64,000 nt of DNA from Blastobasis lacticolella (GCA_905147135.1 LR990055.1:496001-560000), one strand, 5' to 3'. Shown: positions 39,084-50,423, numbered from the stretch's first letter. The notes: generated from the letters alone by a model not told the origin. A program made the numbers and translations.

Positions 39084-40841
39084 CTAGTAACAGACGTCCC
39101 GTTTTGGCTGGAGCTGACCAACCGTCAGTTGCAGTCCAATCCGTCCAATGTAGTTACTGGTAAAATCAACCTTTTTCTTGGCAAAAATAAACTGTCATTT
39201 TCTGAATCCACTTTATTTCTAGGAATATCATTGGACAGAAAATTACAATGGAAGACTCAGTTGGCTGCGTTGGGCAAAAGATTAAGTTCCGCTATCTATG
39301 CCATAAAAAGAATAAAGAGCCTTACAAATATTGAAATAGCCAGAACTGTGTATTTCAGCTACTTCCATAGCATTATGTCCTATGGTCTAATGTTGTGAGG
39401 TACTGCAGCAGAGATTCAAGATATATTTGTGTTACAAAAGCGGGCCATCAGGTCCATTTACAGTTTGGGTCCACGAGTCTCATTAAGAGAACTTTTTAAA
39501 GATATAGGTATTTTAACTGTGGCATCCCAGTATATATATTATAATTTGATGCACACTTACAAAAACATTGATTCCTATTGCAAAAACTCAGACAAACACA
39601 GTTATAACACTCGACACAGGAACAGGCTGGCGGTGGAGCGCTTCCGACTGTCCAAGGTCAAATCCTGCTTCATTGGCCACTGTGTTCCTTTCTTTAATAA
39701 GTTACCAGAGGAGGTTCAGAGTTTGCCTTTCAATGAGTTTAAGTCATTTATTAAGAAAGTATTACTGAAGAAAGCATATTACAAAATAAATGATTATAAT
39801 GAAGACAAAAATCCCTGGGTATAGTTTGAACCTGAACATTATTTTTTCATTAATTTAATTCTAATTTTACATGTTGACATTCATAATTATATTAGTATCT
39901 TGACATTTAATCATAGGTAATTTCGATTTAATCATTTTTATATTATTTATTGTATTGTTTAAGTGAATAAACTATTGACATTTGTAATATTAGATCAATT
40001 GATTCATTGAATCGTGTATTTATAATAATTGTAATAGTAATGTAATTTAGTACGTGAAAACTACCTTACCGTAAATTCCATTATGTTATCCATCATTTGT
40101 TACGGAAGTTTCAAGTCATACGTAAAAGATGTTCATACATTGCAAGACTCATTTCCTCTTAATGTATTTCTTCATAAACGAGCTAAAATGTGAATGCACT
40201 GTTAATTAGGTTACGTTTACTTTAATTGTTGCATATTCACAGGTATGCACTGTGTACCTACTAGAAAATGCGTATGGTTGTGATTTAGCCATTAATTATT
40301 AGGTTTTACAGTTATCACCTTTGATATATAGTTTTTTTTCGTGTTCGTATAATATTTATGTTATATGTGCACAATAACAACGCACGCGGCGCGGCACCGT
40401 GCACCGTTAATTCGGGCGGTAAGTCAAACTGTCAAGGTGACAGTGACAGACAGTGACAGTCAGTCCAATTCTGGGACTAATAATGTCTGGAAGGCACACC
40501 GGCTCAATGTTGCCACGGCCCGCAGCCCTATTTTTCTAAATGTTATTTGTAAACATAATTTTGTGTTTTATGACGTTCATAAGAGTTTTGTAAACCTAAA
40601 TTGAATAAAAATTATTTGACTTTGACTTTGAATTTGACTTTGACTTTGCTACTAATCCTTGCCCGGTACAAAAGAAAGTCGCTTTTGGGCGCGGGGGACG
40701 TGCTCGGACATCCGACCAAGGTCGGTTCACCCGCGGATCCGAATTAATCTAAAAGCGACTTTTTTTGTACATCGTAAAGATTAGCATCGACTGCCACTGG
40801 TGGTTGGTCGTCTCAAGCCAAATCGGAGCGCCTGTTACTAG
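39084..40841. mobile_element. PIF-like MITE M1, split by LINE sequence
   Basis: The left end CTAGTAACAGACGTCCCGTT through GACCAACCGTCAGTTGCAGT (39084-39135) and the right part from ACTAATCCTTGC (about 40650) through GGAGCGCCTGTTACTAG (40841) together reproduce the 235-bp element at 14233-14467. Everything between is inserted. The TTA duplication is no longer recognisable here. Confidence 0.7.
39136..40649 (+). pseudogene. LINE-J4, 5'-truncated, one stop codon
   Basis: One frame from 39136 to 39824 carries FLGKNKLSFSES, TLFLGISLDRKLQWKTQ (LGV.LD..L.W motif), AQ-free thumb, FHSIMSYGLML then TGA (39396-39398, where Trp is usual), FVLQKRAIRSIYSLGPR and GHCVPFFNKLPEEVQSLPF, ending NPWV. This is the C-terminal third of a Jockey/CR1-like RT. 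A long 3' UTR follows, with CTAAATTGAATAAAAATTAT and a (TTTGAC)n tail at 40615-40648, resembling 57105-57190. The stretch 40000-40350 could be a second insertion; it lacks landmarks. Confidence 0.75.
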
Positions 40842-41924
40842 ATTTCCACCTAACTAAACATCCGTTCACACCACATACACTAGATACACCGATCCACATC
40901 GGCCCATACCCAAGCAAATTGGGAGTAAGGCTGTGGTCACAGCAATGATTAAAAGGCGATTACAAGGGTCCCGATGGGGGCCTACATTGTTAATTCAATC
41001 CCGGACGGATTAACTTAGGTAGATCGCGGCTTTAGGATACGTCAGAGTTGAAGTCACTATTTCGGTGTGTATTCGGTTTGTTCCGTTATTTGTTTTTATA
41101 TTTTAAATACTGCAATCTCCAAGCCAGTCAAGCATGGAGATTCAATAAATAAATTATTTATTTACTCAGTAAAGGTATTTAAACATATAAATCCTAGCTT
41201 AAGTAAAACATGCAGAGGCTGGTGCCTAAACTAGGGTCACCTGTGCTTTAGGTCACCACCTCCAGACATAAGGGCTAAACAAAATATAGTAGAAAATAAT
41301 ACGACGGTTTTATGTGTTTGTGTTTCTGTACGAGAGTGTGTTTTCTACCAGTATGTGAACATAAAACAATCTAAATCAAAATAGATTGACACAATACCCT
41401 TCTCTGATGTGAATGAGGCTCAAGTCCAGGACTGTTTTGGGCTGCTGCTCTGTGCTCTAGCGTCGACGTTGAGATAAGTTTTCGTCGAAGTTTTTGTCAA
41501 TTACAACTCTGTGGTACCTACTTAAGATTGATGTTACACCTCCTGCTCAACAATGTTTGATTGTTGTATGATAAAATGTCATCGTAAAGCATGGCCTTGT
41601 TACCCGCAATGAAATATTTTAAAAAATTTCCCTAGAGAATAAATAACTTTAATATTAATTTTAATTTTGAATATGAAATGTTAAAATTCGTATAAAAGCT
41701 ATTAGCACCAGACTTTCTAAAGAGGAATTATTGAAACTCGCACCATTTTCTTTTTTTTTTTCTTTAAAAAAGAAAAGGCGCCATTGCAAACTGTGAATAA
41801 TGACATACTCTTAGCTATGGACTGGGCAGTATGGTTGCAGGACCTTAGACAGCTCAAATTGGGCAAATGAAAACAGTGTGACAAAAAAAAAGAGTTTCGT
41901 GATGTTAATGTTTAATTTAAACAA
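40842..41924. other. No gene; F4 and LINE-tail crumbs
   Basis: At 41095-41145 a 50-bp F4 piece (ACTGCAATCTCCAAGCCAGTCAAGCATGGAGATT, abbreviated) leads into AATAAATAAATTATTTATTT. The rest is unassigned. Confidence 0.35.
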
Positions 41925-42108
41925 AGGTGAGAACTATCTTAATTAACTGGCTTTCACATAGAAGAAACCGCATCCAAATCAGTCTATCCGTTTTGGAGCT
42001 ACGATGCACCAGACAGATACACACCATCACAGATGCACAGAGCCACAAGTACACACATACACACATCAAACTTAACACTCCCCTCTTTTTTCGTCGTGGG
42101 TTAAAAAT
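41925..42108 (-). repeat. Repeat F2 copy, minus strand
   Basis: ATTAACTGGCTTTCACATAG, AACCGCATCCAAATCAGTCT, AGCTACGATGCACCAGACAG and CTTTTTTCGTCGTGGGTTAA. One of the better preserved copies of the CGTCGTGGGTTAAAA end. CACA-rich expansion at 42050-42066. Confidence 0.7.
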
Positions 42109-42524
42109 AACAACCTTGTTGAACTTATAGATTACTTATAGATACAAAACTTAACACCTCTTGGGTGGGGCCAAGACTATGGACCGCCAGTTTGCTCTGT
42201 CCTGACACAACTCCTTATATATAGCTTGATATTTCCACAAATACATCTTCACAGCAATAGAACCACGTCACTGAATCGTAACTGAAGGTCACAACAAAAA
42301 CGAACCAATTTAAACCAAACAATCACCCCAACCGTTATACAATTTAGAATTGGTCGTCGCTGTTACGGCATCGGCATCAAAAACAGATTAGCTAGCTCCC
42401 GGCGGAATGACAAATTTAGTGCCCTATAAACCCTGCTGTGCAACTCATAGTCTAGGCCAGTGGTTCCCTAACTTGGTATCTGCCGTGGCGTGACGTTGTG
42501 TATGTATGTATGTTTATCTCATCT

Positions 42525-42620
42525 TGGCGTTAATGTCCCGGTTATTCTCTCGCGCACGAGGGCCCGGAGTCCGCCTTGACCATGATCCAGGATTTGGCAG
42601 ATCAGGTAATTACAGTGTAT
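42525..42620 (-). repeat. SINE-A 3' fragment
   Basis: TTGGCGTTAATGTCCCGGTT, TCTCGCGCACGAGGGCCCGG, GTCCGCCTTGACCATGATCC and GGATTTGGCAGATCAGGTAA are the reverse complement of the SINE-A end. Confidence 0.65.
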
Positions 42621-43549
42621 GTAATAATATTATGTCACCGGTTAAAAACCGGACAGAAAACGCCTTCGTGTCCGCGTAGTCACTGCGTAGCAACCGAACA
42701 GAAAACGTGCAGTCTTCCTTACTGCGGCTGCGGGCGCTGCCCGTTTGCTGATAGATAATAAAATAATAACTATATATTTTAATTTGCCTTTTTTCTGTCA
42801 GAGCAACGTTTTATATGGTGGGTAACGCATTGGCGATACCCCTTGTGTTTCTAATACCTATAGGCAGCGATGATAGAGCAACCATCTGCAACCTAAGGGG
42901 AGCGCCTTGATGCCAGCTTTTGAGGTACCTGTGTGCTTATGAAGAACCCATGTTATAGTACAAAGGAAAGTCTTCGGGAGTTCATTCCACATCTTCGGGA
43001 AATATGTAAAGTTCTCAAAATGTCATCTATTAAAACTGGCAAGTATTTAATAAAACTCTTATTACACTTGCAATTTTGCGAGCACAATTGAATGTGACAA
43101 TAAAACGGGTGTCCACCACAATGTTGCGTGCGTCCAAGTCGGGAGACTGGAGTCTCTTTATTCTGTGCCATAAAACTTTGAGGGCCAGATGCCAGATGCC
43201 AGTCAAGTTTGTTTTACAGCCGTTATACAGCTGGTCGTTGATGTGGTCCTCCAGTAAGGGGGCTCGTTACGATCGTATAAAGGCTTCGGGTAGGAAAAAA
43301 AAAATTATTCCTCGGTCGAGATGGATTTCAAGGGCCGGAAACGGTTTATTTTGGTTTGCTTTTTTAATAATTAGGCTTAATAGACCTAAGTATCAATTTC
43401 GTGTTTTTAAAAAAACGAACGAATGCTAATGTCTATTTGACTTTTTATTCCGTAAATTAACGAAATACTAAAATATTTTAGATATAATTATTCTAACTGA
43501 TATGAAACTAAAATATTGTTAATGGTACTTACCTACCCTTAGTGGTTTA
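42621..43549. other. No gene; LINE 3' UTR fragment at 42810-42880
   Basis: GGTGGGTAACGCATTGGCGA and CCTATAGGCAGCGATGATAG are LINE-J1-type 3' text. A 117-codon plus ORF (43076-43429) is the longest here but has no domain, is preceded by no promoter-like context and is taken as chance. Confidence 0.35.
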
Positions 43550-43640
43550 GTAGAAAACCCCAACAATTTTAAAGCTACAAAGCTTTAAGTCCACCTTTGT
43601 ACTATTTTGTGCATAAAGTATTAAATAAATAAATAAAAAA
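43550..43640 (+). repeat. LINE 3' UTR tail
   Basis: GTCCACCTTTGTACTATTTTGTGCATAAAGTATTAAATAAAT (abbreviated pattern) recurs at 57445-57505 with the same TAAATAAATAAATAA tail. Confidence 0.55.
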
Positions 43641-44894
43641 CATATCAAAATACTAAACGAAGAAAATTCAATCATAATGTCTTTCTTTTGATTTAGTAGA
43701 AACATTAAACACATTTCGTAAATTTTCATTGAAAATTACGTTACGTTACATTTGCGTTACAAAAAATCTATCATAATTTTGGATTAGAAGCATTGGATCC
43801 AAAGAAACGGTTACTTACATAGTACGATGCTTGGCAACGCTGCCACAAGTTACAAGGTACCGCGGTCTACGATACGGATCAGGATAGGTTTTATTAAGCA
43901 ATAGGAAAGGAAAGAAGTTTTAATGCATTAGTGCCATGATCCGGGAGTCGATTTAACGACGCCGTAAATGCGGCCGGCTCCCGGGCTATAACCGGGTGGC
44001 AGTCGCTGTGAGGTACAGTAACTCAATATGCTTTAAATTGTATAGTACTATAAAATATTTCGACTCATTTTAATAGTAAGTTCCGGATTTCCGACCATGT
44101 ATCTTTGTTGATGAGTAGCCCGATATTTCGACGCAGTGCATGAGTGTGTAGGTTAGCGATAAAGCTACCGAAGTCGATCTGTTTAAAACATTATGTTATA
44201 TTTCAACTGTTTGCTTATATTGGGGTCTAGAGACTACCTACCAGTGCGGATTTTGAAAAAAATATTGGCTTACATCAAATCGAAAGGGAAGGGAAGTGTA
44301 GTGGAATAAAACAATGAAAATGTTATTAGACATACAATCTGGACTCATTCAAGGCCAAGGATGTAGACTGTTTCTTAATAGGTACGCTTTAACAGGTGAG
44401 ACGGTGGAGCTGCCTATATTATAATTTATAATTTGAGTCAGTAAATGAGATGGGATGTTTTAGAGAAAGCTTAAGTCGAGAATATCCTAAGCCGACGAGC
44501 ATGTACCATGAAAATATTGATGAATATGAATCGCTAGTAGCGTGAAAGGTGTGTCAGGAACATAGCAAGTGCCTCTCTCCCAAGACTCTGCCTATATCTA
44601 TGGGAAAAAAGTGTGACGTATGTATTGTATGTACCTAACTACCTATATATAAATTGTAAATTTGTATCTAATAATACAAACAAAGTGCTTTTAAACTTAA
44701 CCTACTGTTTGTCCCATCTTCCCCGGCGGCTAAAGCGGCATCTACATCGGCGATAGTAAAGCGAGATTTGCAGCGCGTCATAAACGCCGCGTAATTGGAT
44801 TGTGAACCCGCCCTAATGAAAAATAGTAATTTCCTTTCTATGTATAAAGAGTTCGTGGCATTCTTTTGGAGGCTACATTAAGTCGAATTAGACA
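43641..44894. other. No gene recognised
   Basis: Includes CGATATTTCGACGCAGTGCA (about 44120), shared inverted with 57222-57240. A less AT-rich patch lies at 44715-44815. No coding sequence recognised. Confidence 0.35.
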
Positions 44895-45110
44895 TAGACA
44901 TAGACATAGACAGCACTTTATTCGATTCCACATTACATCAGTACAGTAAATTTAATTATTTTTACAATTATAATTGACTAAATTTACTAATTTACAGTAA
45001 ATGAAGATATTTCTTTAGAAATAAGCTGTACCTGTTGTGATTTTCTCTGTATGTCTATTTTGTATACTATTTCTTGTGCACAATAAATGATAAATAAATA
45101 AATAAATTAT
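44895..45110. repeat. Two LINE tails, back to back
   Basis: Three GACATA units and AGACAGCACTTTATTCGATT (44895-44930) look like an inverted LINE tail; the same start, ACATAGACATAGATTTTATTG, lies at 61890-61911. From 45007 a plus-strand tail follows (TTTCTTTAGAAATAAGCTGT to TAAATAAATAAATAAATT). Confidence 0.55.
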
Positions 45111-45769
45111 AATTATTTTTTACTGTACTTACCTTAATAATTTATGAAAATTACGTAAGACCAGCCAGTGAAGTAACGGAAAACGAAATTGACCAGTCTC
45201 AGCATATTGCTGTGAGGGCTCATGCGTGCCACAGCGCTGGTTTTCAGAAAAGCCCATGCATCCCACGCGCGTTACGCGATAGGTTAAATATACTATAGAA
45301 TTGATTTTGGACGCCTGACGACAAGCTAATACTGTCTTAGCTCGTCTATTTTCCACTGCATTCGAACAATCCTTCCGCGACTTTCGCTAAGCATCCGCTA
45401 AACAGGGCCACATCTGCGCTACGTGCCCGCAGAAGCGCGGATGTCACGTCGGCGGATGCGGCGATCGGATAATGGCGGCTTTTCCACACTCGTTAAATGT
45501 GAGGATAACTGGAGAGCGCGTTGGAACAGTCGGTGGTGCGCATTTATTTGTAACTTTTAGAGAATGTGGAATAGTGTAGAAGAAACTGGGAAATGTGGGT
45601 TGGAAATGTTGTTTTTTTGTAAAATAGGTGTTCTATCTTGACATAGGCGTGGAAAATATAAATACCTATACATTTGTATACCAAAATTATTGTAAGTTAC
45701 AAAAAGATTGTACAGATATTGAATAAGATACAATTATATCATTGAAAACATTATATTGCTGGTGTTGCT
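45111..45769. other. LINE-family crumb and GC-rich patch
   Basis: 45195-45260 matches 6950-7005 in repeat text (CAGCATATTGCTGTG, CAGCGCTGGTTTTCAG). 45370-45500 is GC-rich (CGCTACGTGCCCGCAGAAGC, GGATGTCACGTCGGCGGATG) with no recognised gene. Confidence 0.35.
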
Positions 45770-45930
45770 CGAATCAAAACTCCCAGGCGCAGTGTTTCTT
45801 TTGAACTATGACATGGGATAGTTCAAGAGTTATATTAGAGGTCTCTTCAGAGGCGGGCAATACTTTAGTAGCGCCCTTGTGTTGCTGATGTCCATAGGCG
45901 GCGGTGACCACTTTCATATAACATAAAAGG
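45770..45930 (+). repeat. LINE-J1 3' end
   Basis: ACTCCCAGGCGCAGTGTTTC, GAACTATGACATGGGATAGT, AGAGGTCTCTTCAGAGGCGG and CATAGGCGGCGGTGACCACT parallel 36135-36280. The 3' poly-A part is lost. Confidence 0.7.
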
Positions 45931-46225
45931 AAACATAAAAAACGGTAGTTTCAATACGTTGTTCTTCTAAAAAGACTAATCCAACTTTCCATATAACAAA
46001 CTCTATGAATATCGTCGAGATTTCAATTAAAATCCCAACGTGGCGAGCATAAATCCAATCAGGACGACTCCGTTCACTTTCGCAACTCATTCGCTCGCGT
46101 CCAAAGCGCTGTCTCAACGCATTTCATCGGTCGACGCCGGGCGACCTATAATCAGTTGCGGTACTTCGCCTCCCACTGAATTATACACTAGAACACATAC
46201 ACATTTGAAATGTGAACAAGAAGAA

Positions 46226-46822
46226 TGTTCCCCGAGCGTGCTCCATACAATCGTAGTTTTATCATATTTTCAATGTTATGCTATCAAAGCCAATGAAATG
46301 TTAGACGTGATCCAGAAACCAAAATCTATGCTTGCAGCTTGTAAGAGTTTCGTTCAAATATATCGTTTCAAAGTCTACAGCAATTTTAAATAAATAAATA
46401 AAATAAATAAATAATCGCGGACAAACTCACACAGCGCCATCTAGCCCCAAAGTAAGCAAAGCTTGTGTTATGGGTGTTAGATAACTGATAAACTACTTAT
46501 ATACTATTAAATACATACTTATGATACATAGAACACCCAGACCCGTAACAGAAATTAAAATTCATCATTTCAATTTCTGCCCAGCCGGGAATCGAACCCG
46601 GGACCTATTGCGTGGCACTGGGATGTTGACCACTGAACCACTCAGGCCGTGAAACTTTGAAAAGACCTCATTATTTTAACAAAAATCTGACAAACTACAA
46701 GCATTGACATTGGTTTCTGGATCACGTTTACAAAATTTCATTGGTTTTGATTGCGCAGTATTGAAAATATGATTAAACTACATACTATATAATTTCATTT
46801 GTATGGAGCGCGCTCGGGGAAA
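46226..46822. mobile_element. Foldback element split by SINE-B
   Basis: The left arm (46226-46391: GTTCCCCGAGCGTGCTCCAT, CCAATGAAATGTTAGACGTG, ATCCAGAAACC) is the imperfect reverse complement of the right arm (46656-46822: GGTTTCTGGATCACGTTTAC, AAAATTTCATTGG, GTATGGAGCGCGCTCGGGGA). The arms are about 165 bp with roughly 15-20% difference, and diverge near the centre, where the SINE sits. It has no coding capacity. Confidence 0.75.
46392..46655 (-). mobile_element. SINE-B, complete copy
   Basis: Minus strand: tRNA-like head with CCTGAGTGGTTCAGTGGTCA, AGGTCCCGGGTTCGATTCCC (intact B box GGTTCGATTCC), body with GAATTTTAATTTCTGTTACG, GGTCTGGGTGTTC, and the 3' end GGCTAGATGGCGCTGTGTGA followed by a (TTTA)n-type tail at 46392-46422. 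It sits at the centre of a foldback element. Confidence 0.8.
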
Positions 46823-47039
46823 ACTAACTTTAAAGTGTTGATTTTATGTTATACGCTTTTACGACGGGCCCCTGGTGTTGCGGATGTCCATTGGCGAATA
46901 ATCTCTTACCACTACGTGACCGGCTTGCTCTTTTGATCTATTAAAAAAAAACATGGGTATGTGCTGTCGAGACAGACGCCTTCTTGATTAGAGAGGGTTG
47001 ACATTGTTAGCTAGAGAATAGGCATTTCACTACGATGAA

Positions 47040-47560
47040 GTGCTTATCAAAGAATAGTGAAAAAGCTCATTAATGAAGATCATAATTCGGATTAGATAAG
47101 GATTCAGATGCGGTCATCATTTGACTTTAAAACAATTCTAAGCCATATAAATGAAATGTTTATAGAACATTGGCATGCCAATATAACCCGATCGCCATTA
47201 TGCTTACCTCTAACGAAGATATAACAGCAAAATTCGTGACAATTGGCTCCACGTTTAAGTACCAGGGTCCCATAATTGAGAGAAGCATCCGAAAGAATGA
47301 CACAAATTAGTTCACAATGGTGAAGGAAGCTCAGTTACAAATATCATAATTCGGGTTAAATAATGATCTACATGCGGTCATCTTTTAACTTTCAAAAATT
47401 CTAAACCATATAGAATGTTTATTGAACATTGGCATGCCAACAAAACCCTAACCTCTACCTCTAATGAAGACACAACAGCAAAATTCGTGACAATTAATTC
47501 TTGACTCCACGTTCAGGTACCAGGGCCCCATAATTGAGAGGAGCGTCCGAAACAATGTCT
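47040..47560. repeat. Diverged tandem duplication, period about 263 bp
   Basis: Unit 1 (about 47040-47302) and unit 2 (about 47303-47560) align throughout: CATAATTCGGATTAGATAAG/CATAATTCGGGTTAAATAAT, GAACATTGGCATGCCAA in both, ACAGCAAAATTCGTGACAAT in both, GTACCAGGG.CCCATAATTGAGAG in both. Differences are substitutions and short indels. No ORF is conserved between the units. Confidence 0.8.
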
Positions 47561-47984
47561 TAAAGCAATTGGTTTTGCGGCGGTGGGACGGCCTGTAATC
47601 AGTTGCGGTTGGGCCTCGCCTCAGTCGAGGAATATTTAGGACGAGGCACTGCTTTGCTATACAACGCCGCGCGAATTAGGTACCCCGCTTTGTTCATTTG
47701 CTGGGAGGCGGTAACAGATTGCGTTCGAGGTGGGATTCGCAATCGCCAGTGTTGTCGGGCTGTATAATATTTCGTCCTAGTATAGTCTATAATAATTGTC
47801 GAGTCAATTGTATGGTTTGATTGAGGTTGGCATAGGCTTGCAGTGAATTATGCTGATGAAAAATATAATTCAAGATAATGTTACAGACAATATATTTACA
47901 CCTTTAACCATAAGAAAATAAGAAATAAATATTAAACAGAAATACAAAATATCACATATTAAATCATTCACCCACACCGCTGTC
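47561..47984. other. No gene; short repeat of 46.1 kb text
   Basis: GGCCTGTAATCAGTTGCGGTTGGGCCTCGCCTC (abbreviated) resembles CGACCTATAATCAGTTGCGG...TTCGCCTCCC at 46143-46172. The stretch is GC-richer than its surroundings (47570-47760). No gene recognised. Confidence 0.35.
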
Positions 47985-48065
47985 CTACGGAACGGTGCCT
48001 CTTGTCCGAGGAACGAGCCAGCTTTTCGGTCACTTGGGGTGTATTGGTGGTAGCTTGGTGCTGAT
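47985..48065 (-). pseudogene. Remnant of an unclassified coding repeat (copy 1)
   Basis: Minus strand encodes TPSDRKAGSFLGQ, matching the TxDxxAGxxxxQR motif of the copies at 49690-49835, 51540-51650 and 58830-59030. Only the motif start survives. Confidence 0.45.
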
Positions 48066-48754
48066 GATGTATAAAGTTTTATCGTATCCTATTCAGTTAT
48101 CTATGTAGAAACTTGCAACACATATCTAAGTATTCTACTACTCCAATAACCTAGCTACTATGTGGTTAGACTAGCAGACTAACAGCGACTGCTGCTTTCA
48201 CTAGCTGCCATAGCTGAGACTCGGATATTTTTTTTATATGTAACTGCTAAAGCGTCACATTTCGGCCTACCTGACGAGAAGCAGTTACCGCCGGTGAACG
48301 AAAATAACAATCACCTAATAGGTGAAAATATATAACAATAGAAAATAGCTACCACAGCTACTTCATTAAGATAAATATAAATCTTCAAATACAGTTATTT
48401 GATAGGCTATTGTGGATCCTCTTACAGTAGCCACAACCCAAACAATCAATTAATGCAATTAACCCGTTGCTTCTATAACCCAATATTCCGGGGCCTGTAA
48501 CGAGTCGAAGATTGCCAATGATCTGACGCAGCTGCCCCGACGATATTCGGCAATATTCGGCCAATCTCGGACTATTTCGGATATTAAAGGGGTCATCCAC
48601 CTATTGCGGTGCATAAATTTCACGTCTGTTGAACCCGAATTATAGAAAACCCGAATTAGAAGACGTTACAAATACAGAATTTTTCTATTAATTTAGTAAT
48701 AGAAAGATCAATCAAGGCTTTGCAAACGCATTTCTGTTTAAAAATGTTTTTCAT
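48066..48754. other. No gene recognised
   Basis: A 71-codon minus ORF (48385-48600) has no recognised domain. TTCGGCAATATTCGGCCAATCTCGG near 48545 is a short repeated word. Confidence 0.3.
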
Positions 48755-48965
48755 AAAATCCTAACATTTTTAATATTATAAATGGGAAAGTAATAATTCT
48801 GTCTGTCTGATACCTTTTCACGGCTAAACTACTAAACAGAATTTGAACAAACTTGGAAGTGACATTCTCGGGAACCCTGGGATGGATACAGAGTTTGTGG
48901 CGTCATCATAAATTCATGGTGGCGGCGACCACGATATAAAATGCGGATGAAGTCGCGAACGGACA
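48755..48965 (+). mobile_element. Helitron-like element fragment
   Basis: TTTTAATATTATAAATGGGA, AATTCTGTCTGTCTGATACC, TTTTCACGGCTAAACTACTA and GCGGATGAAGTCGCGAACGG follow the usual order of short lepidopteran non-autonomous Helitrons. The terminal CTAGT is not preserved. Confidence 0.55.
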
Positions 48966-48984
48966 GAGTAAACAATAATCAGGT

Positions 48985-49240
48985 TAATTTGGCCGTATGG
49001 TGTCCGGCAGAGTGAAATAACACCAACCCCTTACACTCGTGGCTGTCGTACAAAGCGACTAATATTTTCAAGGTAAAAGATCTCGTCTCCGTAGGCTGGA
49101 AAATGGTCAGCAGCATTTTCCATTGTTAAATTTATAACACTGCGATCTCCAACCCGCCTTCCAAGTGTTGAGATTATGGCAATAACCTTTCGTGGAAGAG
49201 GTCCTGCAGTGGACTGTTATGGCCTGTGATGATGAATACT
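48985..49240 (+). repeat. Repeat F4 copy
   Basis: GGCCGTATGGTGTCCGGCAG, TAACACCAACCCCTTACACT, AGATCTCGTCTCCGTAGGCT, ACTGCGATCTCCAACCCGCC, GTGGACTGTTATGGCCTGTG and ATGATGAA. Nearly complete. Confidence 0.75.
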
Positions 49241-49689
49241 TGTGGTATTACAATGTATATATTTCCTTCCCTTTTACCCCTTCTCACAGATGTCCCACTC
49301 ATAAAGTCGTAATAATTGGATGACTCCTAAGACGTTATTCCACTGATCGGCATTCGATTGAATCTATTAATGACGTAATCATCTTTATTATGAAGATAAT
49401 ATAAGACCGGCGTAGAAAATATTATGGTGTGCTGAGAATTGGAATGCTTGGGATACGTTTAGCTTTGTACCAGGAAGATAATAACATAGTTCTGGTACTT
49501 AAGGTAATCAGATTTTTTTATGATATTCAAAAAAGTGGTTCGTGGTAACCTCGACCGGCCATAGGGCTGGTGCCTCTGCTGCTGAGGACCTAAAATATAG
49601 GAAATAATTGAAAACCTAGCCCAGGACTTCGTGTCGAGACCTGGGGACCGTGGGGCTCTAACGCTTTAAATATTTATAAAGAATTAATC
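49241..49689. other. No gene; upstream part of a coding repeat possible
   Basis: GGACTTCGTGTCGAGACCTG and GGCTCTAACGC (49626-49660) may be the upstream part of the coding repeat that follows. Otherwise unassigned. Confidence 0.3.
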
Positions 49690-49835
49690 AAATAGCTAAT
49701 CGACGCCACAGATGACCGAAGAGCTGGCTCGTTCCTCACACAAAGGATAAAAATTGCTATCCAACGAGGCAATGCAGCTACATTTCTGGGCACCATTCCG
49801 GGGGCAGTAGTGTAGATGAATTTTTTAATATGTAA
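49690..49835 (+). pseudogene. Unclassified coding repeat, C-terminus (copy 2)
   Basis: The plus frame reads LIDATDDRRAGSFLTQRI, then KIAIQRGNAATFLGTIPGAV and a stop. Four places in the window share TxDxxAGxxxxQRIxxAxQRGN. It behaves as a dispersed repeat, so probably the conserved C-terminus of a retroelement ORF. I do not recognise the clade. Confidence 0.55.
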
Positions 49836-50084
49836 TAATTTAGTGTAAGTATTAATGATTTATTTCTTACTTTCTCAAGGTCTTTTTAAATATGTTGTCC
49901 TTTAGCAGAGATTAAACAACATTAGGAATATTTGTAACCTAATAATTGTAAACGTTTGAAAAGCTTTAAAGTGGATTTTCTTAGGAAAATAATACTACTA
50001 CTTACTCAGTAACGGAGCGTCGGTGGCGTGAAGGCTTTCGATTCTGATTCTAAAGCGAGAGGTGTCACCACACTGATCGCATTG

Positions 50085-50280
50085 GATCATGGGTACACTT
50101 CCAGACGACTAAATGAGTAACCATGATCCAAACTGGTCAGGTTCACCTGTTTACAGAGGCACGGAAATCAGATGGCAGTCGCTCTACTGCAATAACCTGA
50201 TCTTTCAAATCCTGGATCATGGTCCACACAGCGGGCCATCACGCGTGGCAATACAACAGGGATATTGACGCCAAGATGGT
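50085..50280 (+). repeat. SINE-A 3' half
   Basis: GTAACCATGATCCAAACTGG, TCAGGTTCACCTGTTTACAG, AGATGGCAGTCGCTCTACTG, ATCCTGGATCATGGTC and TATTGACGCCAAGATGG appear in family order. Confidence 0.7.
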
Positions 50281-50316
50281 GGCTTGATGCAGTGTCTCAG
50301 TGAGATTTAGCCTACA

Positions 50317-50409
50317 TCATCATCATCATATCAGCCAGAAGACGCCCACTGCTGGGCATAGGCCTCCCCCGAGATCTCCACAAAGACCGGTCCTGTGCTT
50401 TCCGCATCC
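50317..50409 (-). mobile_element. RTE LINE 3' end with perfect 14-bp TSD
   Basis: A 93-bp extreme 3' fragment (minus strand): TGGATGCGGAAAGCACAGGA, CCGGTCTTTGTGGAGATCTC, GGGGGAGGCCTATGCCCAGC, AGTGGGCGTCTTCTGGCTGA and a (TGATGA)n end. It is flanked by AGATTTAGCCTACA on both sides (50303-50316 and 50410-50423), an exact target-site duplication, so it inserted recently. Confidence 0.85.
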
Positions 50410-50423
50410 AGATTTAGCCTACA

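Noticed and set aside
43076..43429. 117-codon plus ORF as a host gene
   Set aside because: No domain, no splice or promoter context, and unremarkable composition.
46040..46393. 117-codon plus ORF as a host gene
   Set aside because: Its second half lies in the arm of a foldback element and ends in the SINE tail; the translation is not recognisable.
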